A DNA stretch of 64,000 nt, taken from NCBI GenBank assembly GCA_023139105.1, contig JAGLOF010000054.1, forward strand, positions 1 to 64,000, written 5' to 3'. The stretch is from a bacterium. Lineage in GTDB: Bacteria; Zhuqueibacterota; QNDG01; JAGLOF01. A program made the position numbers and the translations under genes. Positions 1 through 6,668 of this stretch are shown piece after piece. The notes below the pieces were generated by a model that was not told the origin of the DNA, searched no databases, and saw only the letters and a list, made by a program, of their open reading frames with translations. Position 1 is the stretch's first letter, and each line of letters begins with the position of its first letter.

Positions 1-189
1 TCGGTGAAAACGTCGGTGAAAATATTGACAGCGATGCAAAAAAAATCATCAGTGACCATTCCCGAGTTAGCTGACCTCATCGGTGTGACGGAACGGTCTA
101 TTGAGCGAAATATCCGCAAATTACAGGATGACAGCCGTCTCCGACGTGTGGGGCCGGATAAGGGTGGACATTGGGAGGTTCTTCTATGA
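1..189 (+). CDS. C-terminal winged-helix end of an AlbA_2/RecG-like ATP-binding protein (partial)
   Basis: The reading frame is open from the first base, so the gene begins outside the window. The visible 62 residues form a single winged-helix module (ELADLIGVTERSIERNIRKL) ending in the characteristic GPDKGGHWEV tail. That tail is typical of the C-terminus of AlbA_2-domain (RecG-like) ATP-binding regulators and related Fic proteins that sit inside type I restriction loci. The stop overlaps the ATG of an hsdR-like remnant (ATGA at 186-189), as in intact loci of that kind. The family call rests on this tail only; the ATP-binding domain is not visible. A Fic-protein C-terminus is the main alternative. 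Confidence 0.6.
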   Translation, partial: SVKTSVKILTAMQKKSSVTIPELADLIGVTERSIERNIRKLQDDSRLRRVGPDKGGHWEVLL

Positions 190-254
190 ACGAAGCTAAA
201 ACCCGTGCAGAACTGATTGCCCCGGCTATTAAGGTGCTGGACGGAGTATTGTAG
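186..254 (+). pseudogene. 5-prime remnant of a type I restriction subunit gene (hsdR-like)
   Basis: The ATG overlaps the preceding stop. The peptide MNEAKTRAELIAPAIK is the usual opening of HsdR proteins (MNEAETRAELIDPAIK... type) and ends at a TAG after 22 residues. Shifting frame by one base near 229 restores AGRSIVEA, which resembles the following AGWxVVEG segment of HsdR. Nothing recognisable as the ATPase or nuclease domains follows. I read this as a decayed, frameshifted and mostly deleted hsdR. The homology is short, so the call is moderate. Confidence 0.55.
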
Positions 255-272
255 AGGCGATTTTAGTAAATG

Positions 273-290
273 GCCAATCTCGAGATTGGC
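273..290. repeat. 18-bp perfect palindrome
   Basis: GCCAATCT CGAGATTGGC is a perfect 18-base palindrome centred on CTCGAG, lying between the hsdR remnant and the next gene. It could be an operator or a scar of the deletion that removed hsdR. No flanking duplication was seen. Confidence 0.5.
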
Positions 291-326
291 GGTCCGGATA
301 TGTATGCATGAAAAGGGAGCATTAGT

Positions 327-827
327 ATGATCCTTCGTTGTACACAGAAACTTGTTAAAGCCTTGGATGTTGTGCCTGAATCCGCTGAAGAGAATGAAGC
401 ACCGCTTTCCAGCTGGCACGCCAATGTCTTTCTCATTGACAGAAGAAAATGCGTGCTGGTGACGCATGATGCCACATTGTTCGCCATGTGCATCCCGGGA
501 CTAAAGAAACCGGACTTTGCCGTGTTTCATCAGCTGTTCGCAACAAGATTATTCAAATTCATGATGGCTGAAGAGTTCCCTCAGAAAGATATCGAGAAGG
601 TGTTGATGGAAACCGAAACCATGCGTTTCACCAAAACCAATAGCCGGAGCGTACTGGGATCGATGAATGATCAGAAATTCTTTATCGAAGCTATCATCGC
701 CGGAGAGGGTGGATTGACGGAAACGGATTTTTATTATCTGAACCGTCGTTTGAATCACAATAGACTGAGTCCTATTGGTAACCGGCATCCGATTGATGTT
801 TTTAGAGAGCTGCTGAAAAATGTCTGA
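327..827 (+). CDS. DUF6933-like protein of unknown function
   Basis: A 166-residue soluble protein that opens MILRCTQKLVKAL and contains SSWHANVFLIDRRKCVLVTH. This combination (N-terminal MI-R-C-T-KLL followed by W-AN-x-RRK-x-x-F) matches, from memory, the DUF6933 family of short proteins without known activity. An upstream AGGGAG (315-320) suits the ATG at 327. It sits alone among restriction-locus remnants and appears intact, which suggests it is accessory cargo rather than core metabolism. There is no signal peptide or membrane segment. No catalytic residues can be named. Confidence 0.55.
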   Translation: MILRCTQKLVKALDVVPESAEENEAPLSSWHANVFLIDRRKCVLVTHDATLFAMCIPGLKKPDFAVFHQLFATRLFKFMMAEEFPQKDIEKVLMETETMRFTKTNSRSVLGSMNDQKFFIEAIIAGEGGLTETDFYYLNRRLNHNRLSPIGNRHPIDVFRELLKNV

Positions 828-880
828 CGACTGTTGGTGAAGTGGTACTACAAGTTTGCTTCTCCACATAGTATGCATAT

Positions 881-908
881 ATGAGACATAAACCAGTAAA
901 TGTCTCAT
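881..908. promoter_or_regulatory. Inverted repeat ATGAGACAT / ATGTCTCAT
   Basis: A perfect 9-bp inverted repeat (881-889 and 900-908) with a 10-base spacer upstream of the rhuM pseudogene. The TGTCTC half-site recurs at 939-960, so the two sites together look like a duplicated operator or a small hairpin array. Confidence 0.45.
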
Positions 909-938
909 GAAATTTAAAGTATGCAACAATAAATCCTT

Positions 939-960
939 AATGTCTCACCGGTTAGACATT
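939..960. promoter_or_regulatory. Inverted repeat AATGTCT / AGACATT
   Basis: A perfect 7-bp inverted repeat with an 8-base spacer (CACCGGTT), 28 bases before the rhuM pseudogene start. It shares the TGTCT/AGACA half-site with the element at 881-908. A regulator-binding site is likely; which protein would bind is unknown. Confidence 0.4.
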
Positions 961-987
961 AAATCCCATCAAATCAATGAGGTATTG

Positions 988-1532
988 ATGGCTATAAAAA
1001 TGGATGCATCTGAAATGATCCTCTACACGACTGAAGACGGTACAGTTAAAATAGACACCGTTATCCGTGATGAAACCCTCTGGTTCACGTAGAAAAAATG
1101 GCCGAATTGTTTGATGTGCAGAGACCGGCGATAACAAAACACTTGAAAAATATCTTAGACAGTGGTGAACTGCGAGAGGATTCAGTTAGTTCCATTTTGG
1201 AACATACTGCCGAATACAGCAAAAAGTATAACACAAAGTTTTATAATTTAGATGCCATCATCGCCGTAGGCTACCGGAGCAACTCCATACGAGCTACCCA
1301 GTTCAGAATATGGGCTACAGATATTCTGAAGGAATACATCATCAAAGGCTTTGCTATGGATAATGACAGGATCAAAAACGGCAGATATTTCGGAAAAGAT
1401 TATTTTCGTGAATTACTTGAGAAAGTCAGCTTTCAAATGATACTCAATGGCAACAGATTCAATACGCTGATAATATATAGCAAACAATCCGATAAAATTT
1501 CATACAGTCAATTAGTGACATTACATGATTAA
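988..1532 (+). pseudogene. rhuM: RhuM-family protein, broken by an amber codon and a frameshift
   Basis: The first part (988-1092) encodes MILYTTEDGTVKIDTVIRDETLWFT and stops at TAG 1090-1092. The second part (1098-1532) continues the same family with MAELFDVQRPAITKHLKNI, NTKFYNLDAIIAVGYR and TQFRIWATDILKEYIIKGF. In intact RhuM proteins these blocks are contiguous (ETVWLTQ-QMAELF). Here the Q position is TAG and the following A run (1093-1098) is one base short. The C-terminal part, after FRELLEKV, is also diverged and shorter than the roughly 330-residue family. RhuM proteins are common passengers of type I restriction loci; their biochemical role is not settled. The start at 988 follows GAGGT. 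Confidence 0.75.
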
Positions 1533-1783
1533 AGAAACTTATAATCTCAAACAATAAAGAGACGTTTATGTACATATATACCTACACAGCCAACTACAAA
1601 AATGCGCCCAGGGGTATGGGTGAAAAATGCCCGTACCAAGATCTAATGTAATATCAGGATCTGCCTACGGTCCATGAGAGCTGTTTGTATGGTGTTTTAT
1701 GAGAAAATGGGTTCAGAGCGTCCTTAAAGAACATTCCCACGTATATAACGCCATTTGAGCAGGTCGTGAGAATGAGATAAAAT

Positions 1784-2545
1784 CTAAATTTTTAGCTCAA
1801 ACTTTTTTAGCGGAACAGGCGGTACTACAAGGTAATAGAATTCTAGGCATACAAATTGGTCGCCCATCATTATTTCTACTTCACGTTCGGCAGAGGCTTT
1901 AAGTTTTGCAGAGATATGACCAGATGTGTTAGGGTAGATGTGTATATCGCAAATTACATCAACACCATCTAATATTAATGCCTCTGTCGGATAAACCCGA
2001 ATCATTATATTGGGTGGGAGTTTAACGTATTCAAGACTTTCAATGAGTACGGTCCCGTTCTGGGGGATATAGAACGTACCATTCTCTAAATCAACGACAT
2101 TGTTTTGGTATACAAGCCGCTTGCCAATTCGGGTTTTATATCCCACAGGTGTTAGGAGTTCTGTGCTAAAGTTAAGTATGTCAATGTAGCTTATTTTAAC
2201 AGCTTGTTCAATTTCCTGATTTACTAATATTCTCGAGCCTATGGCATTCCATTGATTCTGTAGTAGCTTATGTTTATCACTGAGTTCGGCAGACCCATCA
2301 TCTGAAAAAAATCTATCATACTCATTCTGTAAATTCAACCAAAATTCAAATGGAGCTCCTAAGCGATTCAAGCGTAAGGCTAAATGTTCAGTAAGAGGTA
2401 TATTTTGTTTAACCAGTTGATTTATTGTTTGTCTTGATACGCCGATCATTTCACCCAGCTGCTTTTGGGTAATTTTGTTTTTGTCCAGAATATTGATTTT
2501 TATATATTCACCGGGATGTAATGGTAAGTTGTTTTTATTATCCAT
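1784..2545 (-). CDS. HigA-type HTH fused to a dCTP deaminase/dUTPase-fold domain
   Basis: A 253-residue fusion. Residues about 5-75 are an antitoxin-type XRE helix-turn-helix (LHPGEYIKINIL, QKQLGEMIGVSRQTINQLV) ending in the HigA/VapA-like FEFWLNLQNEYD. Residues about 120-250 resemble the trimeric dCTP deaminase/dUTPase beta fold: ESLEYVKLPPNIMIRVYPTE, then HIYPNTSGHISAKLKAS and VEIMMGDQFVCLEF. Aligned by eye with E. coli Dcd, the catalytic Glu of the G-x-I-x-LEF strand falls on Lys (SAKLK), so deaminase activity is doubtful. The ATG at 2545 follows AGGAGAGG and overlaps the upstream stop (ATGGATAA), implying translational coupling. A regulatory sensor of nucleotides, or an antitoxin with a domesticated Dcd fold, are both possible. 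Confidence 0.65.
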   Translation of the reverse strand: MDNKNNLPLHPGEYIKINILDKNKITQKQLGEMIGVSRQTINQLVKQNIPLTEHLALRLNRLGAPFEFWLNLQNEYDRFFSDDGSAELSDKHKLLQNQWNAIGSRILVNQEIEQAVKISYIDILNFSTELLTPVGYKTRIGKRLVYQNNVVDLENGTFYIPQNGTVLIESLEYVKLPPNIMIRVYPTEALILDGVDVICDIHIYPNTSGHISAKLKASAEREVEIMMGDQFVCLEFYYLVVPPVPLKKFELKI

Positions 2546-2957
2546 CTGTATCCTCTCCTGGTTCACCTACTCTTCTATATAAATATAATTTTTTATCCTT
2601 GCCCTTTTGGATAATTACATTGGGTTGGTCCTCATTTGCTTGCATTGGTAAATATCTTGAAAGTTTGTACTTCCAAGGTAGCAAAAATCGTTCATTTATG
2701 GATTGTTTGGCCGTTCGCAAAGATTTGTTATCTGTCAAATCAGGAGGAGGGGAGGCACAGTATCCGTTCCTAAGCATTTTTGAAAGGTTCAATACTTCGC
2801 GTCTGAGTTCACTGTTTTCGCGTAATAGTGCTCGATAGCTGGGAGTAAAGCGTAGAAAAAGTGTCACGAAAAATGAAACGATGATTCCACATATACTTAT
2901 TGGGATAGTATATTCGGCGGTGGTTTGTCCAGATGTGAAAATATATATCATCAACAT
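2538..2957 (-). CDS. Small membrane protein with coiled coil, partner of the HTH-Dcd protein
   Basis: A 139-residue protein with one N-terminal transmembrane segment (about residues 17-37, IPISICGIIVSFFVTLFL). A short heptad-like stretch follows (RALLRENSELRREVLNLSKML), and then a soluble basic tail. It matches no family I recognise. Its stop overlaps the start of the HTH-Dcd gene by 8 bases, so the two form an operon transcribed leftwards. A GGGAG precedes the ATG. A membrane-acting toxin regulated by its downstream partner is one reading; a membrane-anchored scaffold is another. Neither is demonstrated. Confidence 0.55.
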   Translation of the reverse strand: MLMIYIFTSGQTTAEYTIPISICGIIVSFFVTLFLRFTPSYRALLRENSELRREVLNLSKMLRNGYCASPPPDLTDNKSLRTAKQSINERFLLPWKYKLSRYLPMQANEDQPNVIIQKGKDKKLYLYRRVGEPGEDTDG

Positions 2958-3775
2958 CTTGGTCTCCCGAAAGAAACATTCGTTATACTACTTTTCAAAT
3001 GCTATAAATGTATTAATAGTAAAGCTTAACCACATTTTTGTTATTTTTTGTATTATGTCGGCTGTGAATCATAATGAATTTAAACAACATAATTAGCTGT
3101 GTCAAGTAGAAAAATATTTTGTCGGGTGACATTAGTCGTTTTGCTTGACCACAATATTTATATTATTACTTATTGAGATTTAATGATCAATACCTAAATG
3201 TAATGAATAATTCCCCATAGACTTCGTATTCTAGCCTGATGCACAAAATATCGCCCATGGGTCTACCTGATGCACTGTTTTGTCCCATACTCAATCTCGG
3301 TCAGGTATTCAGGGTACACCTGCGGCGCATGAGAACGCTAGTTTGTAAGGATTTGTGAAAGAATAGACACTGAGCGTAAGTGTTTAACATTTCCACTGAT
3401 GTAAAGCCATTAGGGTAAACTGTAGGAAGGCGATCAGCACCCTTCGACAGGCTTATCCGGCCCCGAGGTAATCAAAATTAAAACGCTTTCGCCTGAATAG
3501 GGCCTCGTGCCGGAAAAAAATTTTCTTGGTAATTAAATGTAAATTGAGCAAGGTATATTATTCAATAATCACGTTCTGCTTTTTTTGCCTGCGGCTTTGC
3601 CCAATAAACATGAAAACTCATCTCATCAATAAAGCACTATAAAATATATATCAAGAAATCATATCGTTCTGTATTTCTATGTATCGATAGATAGTTGTTG
3701 TAAGAACCAAGGCATAGGCTCAGAGCTATCATGCAAATCAAGCAAATCACAGTTCAACCAAAGACATATTTCCTC
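2958..3775. other. Long intergenic region with possible mobile-element scars
   Basis: No gene is supported in about 0.8 kb. Notable pieces are GTCAAG/CTTGAC inverted arms at 3101-3106 and 3144-3149, and a direct repeat of CCTGATGCAC near 3236 and 3267. There is also a CACCCTTCGACAGGCTTATC segment near 3440 that resembles the dispersed CCTTCGACAGGCTCAG repeats seen in many environmental genomes. These look like eroded repeats or insertion-sequence ends at the border between the accessory island and the respiratory operon. Confidence 0.35.
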
Positions 3776-3804
3776 TTGACAAAACCTTTTTGATTTTGTA
3801 TACT
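3776..3804 (+). promoter_or_regulatory. Sigma-70-type promoter for the MarR gene and respiratory operon
   Basis: TTGACA (3776-3781), a 17-base spacer, then TATACT (3799-3804): near-consensus -35 and -10 boxes 52 bases before the MarR ATG. It is the best promoter seen ahead of the 12-gene complex and probably drives both. Confidence 0.65.
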
Positions 3805-3816
3805 TGCTAGTAGCAA
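3804..3816. promoter_or_regulatory. MarR-type operator TTGCTA-G-TAGCAA
   Basis: A perfect 6-bp inverted repeat with a one-base centre that begins on the last base of the -10 box, so a bound dimer would block initiation. Its length and place are typical of MarR autoregulatory sites, and the adjacent gene encodes a MarR protein. Binding is inferred, not shown. Confidence 0.6.
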
Positions 3817-3855
3817 AAGTTGCCCTGGTGAAAAGTTTCAAATGGGACAGTAATA

Positions 3856-4281
3856 ATGCCCGGAACATTGTTTAATTTAATTCAGTCAATAAAAAAAGGC
3901 TGTACGCGCACCGAAGAACAGATTTGTGCAGATCACAATCTTTCTTACGGAGAATTAACAGCTTTGCGCATTTTGGGGCATCAAGAGCGAATAGTGGCCG
4001 GTGAATTTGCTGATCGAATCCATCTGTCACCTTCAAGAGGCAGTAGAGTAATAAATCAAATGGTGCAGAAGAAATTGATCAGAGCGGAACCGATTCCTAA
4101 TAATCGGAGATCAATACATGTTTCACTTACATCATCAGGTAAACGGCTAAAAGATCAGATTGAACAGGAAATTAAACACTGTGAAGAGCAGCTCCTGTCA
4201 CGTTTACCCGTAGAGCATCATGATCTTTTAATAAGCATGCTTCAAAAATTATCATTTATGTTGAATACTGATATTTCCTAA
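3856..4281 (+). CDS. MarR-family regulator of the respiratory operon, with conserved Cys pair
   Basis: A 141-residue winged-helix protein. The recognition region is about residues 50-70 (FADRIHLSPSRGSRVINQMV) and the wing contains NNRRSIHVSLT. It has a close paralogue at 61182-61604. Both have Cys at residues 16 and 109, in the N- and C-terminal helices that pack against each other in MarR dimers, which suggests a thiol or metal switch (inference). The gene lies 27 bases ahead of the Mrp/Mbs-like operon and behind a promoter overlapped by a perfect dyad, so autorepression and control of the complex are likely. In archaea the sulfur-responsive regulator of the analogous complex is SurR, a different family. 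Confidence 0.8.
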   Translation: MPGTLFNLIQSIKKGCTRTEEQICADHNLSYGELTALRILGHQERIVAGEFADRIHLSPSRGSRVINQMVQKKLIRAEPIPNNRRSIHVSLTSSGKRLKDQIEQEIKHCEEQLLSRLPVEHHDLLISMLQKLSFMLNTDIS

Positions 4282-4308
4282 CCATAAACAAGCTAAGAGG
4301 TTCATGTT

Positions 4309-4800
4309 GTGATCTCATTGCTGATTCTTCGTTTCGTTATTTTTTTCCTGATCTATCTTGCATTGGCAGGCTCATTGGACATGCAGGAGATAGTGGCCGC
4401 AGGAGTAATTTCCCTGCTGCTGGTCTGGATTACGCGGCAGAGCGCCAGGTCTGAAGGAAGAATGCGTTTGTCAATTAAGATGATTATGGCAGCCATTATT
4501 TTTCCTTTAGTATTTTTAAAAGCTTTGCTGCTGGCTAACCTGGATGTAGCAAGCCGCGTATTACGGCCAAGCCTGCCAATTAAGCCGGGTATTGTCAAAG
4601 TCAAGATCAAACTTAAATCTCCTATGGGAAGACTTGTCCTGGCAAATTCCATTACACTTACGCCAGGCACGTTAACAGTGGAGTCGAGTGAAGAGTACTT
4701 CTATATTCACTGGGTTGATGTTAAAGATGGTTCTGTTGCCGCAGCAACAGAATCAATTGTAAAAGAGTTTGAAAAATACCTGGAGGTGCTCTTTGGCTGA
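4309..4800 (+). CDS. mrpE: Na+/H+ antiporter subunit E-like (MrpE/MnhE) subunit of Mbs-type complex
   Basis: A 163-residue membrane protein with two or three N-terminal hydrophobic segments and a cytoplasmic C-terminal half. It contains the family block MGRLVLANSITLTPGTLTVE. MrpE homologues are the first subunit (A position) of Mbh and Mbs clusters, where they belong to the cation-translocating module. The start is GTG at 4309 after AAGAGG; a nearby ATG is out of frame. Its end overlaps the TTG start of the next gene. It is the first gene of a tightly packed 12-gene operon. Confidence 0.88.
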   Translation: MISLLILRFVIFFLIYLALAGSLDMQEIVAAGVISLLLVWITRQSARSEGRMRLSIKMIMAAIIFPLVFLKALLLANLDVASRVLRPSLPIKPGIVKVKIKLKSPMGRLVLANSITLTPGTLTVESSEEYFYIHWVDVKDGSVAAATESIVKEFEKYLEVLFG

Positions 4801-5056
4801 TTTGATCTTTAATGCAGCACTAATTATTGCCTGTGTCTCTGTGGGGCTGGCATTTGTTCGATTCCTGCTGGGCCCAACACTGGCAGACAGGACAGTTGCT
4901 CTGGATGGTATGACTATAATGGCCCTGTCCGTTATAGCATGGATAAGTGTACATGCCGATAGAATAATTTATCTGGATGTTGCCCTGGTCTACGGACTTA
5001 TAAGTTTCATAGGTATCATAGCTTTTGCCCGATATAAAGAAGGGGGATTGTCATGA
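4793..5056 (+). CDS. mrpF: Antiporter subunit F-like (MrpF/MnhF) subunit
   Basis: About 87 residues with three predicted transmembrane helices. It contains the MrpF signature GPTLADRTVALDGMT and a conserved acidic residue in YLDVALVYGLISFIG. I place the start at TTG 4793, because GGAGGTG lies 5-11 bases upstream and an upstream in-frame ATG at 4769 has no ribosome site. TTG overlaps the mrpE stop (TTGGCTGA). This is the B position in Mbh/Mbs gene order. It is a small integral subunit of the cation-transport module. Confidence 0.85.
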   Translation: MADLIFNAALIIACVSVGLAFVRFLLGPTLADRTVALDGMTIMALSVIAWISVHADRIIYLDVALVYGLISFIGIIAFARYKEGGLS

Positions 5057-5376
5057 TGCTATTTGGATCAATATTGACCCTTTTTGGTGCATTATTTCTA
5101 TTTTTAGGTGCACTTGGTCTTGTACGAATGCCCGATGTATATAATCGTATGCAGGCAGGCACCAAGGCCACAACACTAGGTTCACTGCTTTTTTTTCTGG
5201 GTATTGCCATTCGTCATTGGCATGGGGGATTTCCCGTGCGATTATTATTGTTAATAATTTTTGTGATACTTACAAATCCTATCTCTTCACATGTACTGGC
5301 AAGAGCCGCACACTTTACCGGGATAAAACTATCATCCCGTTCTGTGCAGGATGATCTGGCTGCGGAGGAGAAGTAA
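5053..5376 (+). CDS. mrpG: Antiporter subunit G-like (MrpG/MnhG) subunit
   Basis: A 107-residue protein with three hydrophobic helices and the MrpG signature GLVRMPDVYNRMQAGTKATT. The ATG overlaps the mrpF stop by four bases (ATGA), implying coupled translation. It is the C position of Mbh/Mbs clusters. The C-terminal tail (SSRSVQDDLAAEEK) is hydrophilic, as is usual. Confidence 0.88.
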   Translation: MMLFGSILTLFGALFLFLGALGLVRMPDVYNRMQAGTKATTLGSLLFFLGIAIRHWHGGFPVRLLLLIIFVILTNPISSHVLARAAHFTGIKLSSRSVQDDLAAEEK

Positions 5377-5630
5377 TGATAATTTTTTTACTTATATTTC
5401 TAGGCATTATTATGCTGGTCGCTGCTATTTTTGCCGTTATGACTAAAGAGCTTATAGCTGCAATATTGGCAACAGGTCTCATAGGTTTGATGGCAAGTGT
5501 TATATTTATAGTCTTGGCCGCTCCTGACGTTGCTATGACAGAAGCAGCCATAGGCTCAGGTTTGACCATGGTGGTATTCTTATTAGCACTGCGTCGGATT
5601 CGTCAGTTGGGAGGATCTGATAATGATTAA
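5376..5630 (+). CDS. MbhD/DUF4040-like subunit
   Basis: An 84-residue, three-helix membrane protein with APDVAMTEAAIGSGLTMVVF, the signature of DUF4040/MbhD and of the matching C-terminal segment of MrpA. In Mbh and Mbs, D is a separate small subunit beside the E and F subunits, as here. The start overlaps the mrpG stop (TAATGA) and the end overlaps the next gene by eight bases. Carboxylates in the TEAAIG helix are thought to contribute to the ion path in relatives. Confidence 0.85.
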   Translation: MIIFLLIFLGIIMLVAAIFAVMTKELIAAILATGLIGLMASVIFIVLAAPDVAMTEAAIGSGLTMVVFLLALRRIRQLGGSDND

Positions 5631-6318
5631 ACGTTCTCTTATTGTTTTATTGCTTATAGTAACTGCATATATATTGTATCCACTGGCTATACTTCCGCCA
5701 CAGGATAATCTTGGTAATGCTGCAGCCGCTATTACCGCTGATGGAGTGACAGATCTGGGAGCTGCAAATTTAGTAACATCTGTCATTGTAAGTTATCGTG
5801 GTCTTGATACACTGGGTGAAGTAACAGTACTTTTCTTGGCAACTGCTGGAGTGGGTTTTGTCCTTTTTCGCAAGAGGAAGTCCGATACTGCCGACACTGA
5901 AGTTCCACGTCAGGCATCTGAATTTCTACAGACTGGAGCAATTTTTCTCTGGCCATATATAGTCATCCTGGGAATTTTTATAATTTTCCACGGACATATC
6001 TCACCTGGTGGCGGGTTTCAAGGTGGTGTAATTCTGGCAATGGCTTTTCTACTAATTATGCTGGCATTTCCGGGTAAGGCCTTACCTGAAGGATTCCGAC
6101 ACGCCATGGAATCTCTTTCCGGACTTGCCTATGTGGGAATTGCCATAGCAGGATTAGCGATTGCAGGAGATTTCCTAAATACACGCATACTACCAACAGG
6201 ACAAACAGGTAGCTTAATTAGTGCCGGAGCCATACCGTTAATATCAGTGGCTATTGGAATTAAGGTTGGAGCGGAAATGGTAACTATTCTGGCCCATCTT
6301 AGAAAGGAGGAGGCATGA
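5623..6318 (+). CDS. Fused MbhE-MnhB-like subunit (E+F)
   Basis: A 231-residue membrane protein of two parts. Residues about 1-85 match MbhE (LGAANLVTSVIVSYRGLDTLGEVTVLFLA). Residues about 100-231 match the MnhB/MrpB domain (GHISPGGGFQGGVILAMAFLL and IPLISVAIGIKVGAEM). In archaeal Mbh these are separate E and F proteins, while fusions are common in bacteria. Spacing and overlap with neighbours (8 bases before, 4 after) tie it into the operon. It belongs to the Mrp-like cation-translocating module. Confidence 0.85.
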   Translation: MIKRSLIVLLLIVTAYILYPLAILPPQDNLGNAAAAITADGVTDLGAANLVTSVIVSYRGLDTLGEVTVLFLATAGVGFVLFRKRKSDTADTEVPRQASEFLQTGAIFLWPYIVILGIFIIFHGHISPGGGFQGGVILAMAFLLIMLAFPGKALPEGFRHAMESLSGLAYVGIAIAGLAIAGDFLNTRILPTGQTGSLISAGAIPLISVAIGIKVGAEMVTILAHLRKEEA

Positions 6319-6668
6319 CCCTGGTCTCAATACTTGGTTTTGTCCTTATTGCCGTGGGGCTCTGGGGTATGCTCACCAGACGCAATTTAATAAAGATAAT
6401 TGTTGGTTTTTCCATTATGGATACCGGTGTTCATCTTGTAATTGTTTCACTGGGTTTCATAAAGGGAAGAACAGCACCAATTATCAATAAAGCATTGAGT
6501 GCCGGAGATGCTCCATCCAGGGCCGTAGATCCAATTCCATCAGCTCTTGTTCTTACTGCTATTGTAATTGGTTTAGCTGTAACGGCACTTCTGCTTTCTT
6601 TTGCAGTACGTATATATCGTGAAAAGAGAACCCTAAATATTGATGATATCTCGGAGCTGAAATGGTAA
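6315..6668 (+). CDS. mrpC: MrpC/NuoK-like subunit (Mbh G position)
   Basis: A 117-residue protein with three helices. It has the NuoK/MnhC pattern LGFVLIAVGLWGMLTRRNLIK and a DTGVHLVIVSLGFIKG helix, with an acidic DPIPSALVLTAIVIGLAVTA region at the third helix. It is the G subunit of Mbh/Mbs-type complexes, linking the H pump to the rest of the membrane arm. The ATG overlaps the upstream stop, with AGGAGG eight bases before it. Confidence 0.87.
   Translation: MTLVSILGFVLIAVGLWGMLTRRNLIKIIVGFSIMDTGVHLVIVSLGFIKGRTAPIINKALSAGDAPSRAVDPIPSALVLTAIVIGLAVTALLLSFAVRIYREKRTLNIDDISELKW

Noticed and set aside
1569-1649. 26-codon frame MYIYTYTANYKNAPRG... after rhuM
   Set aside because: Too short, no ribosome site or family match; the 1533-1783 gap is left as non-coding.
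2881-3096. 71-codon plus-strand frame after the membrane protein gene
   Set aside because: It overlaps the opposite-strand gene start, has no ribosome site and no recognisable sequence.
3677-3868. 63-codon minus-strand frame over the MarR promoter
   Set aside because: It crosses the clear promoter and operator of the MarR gene and has no family match.
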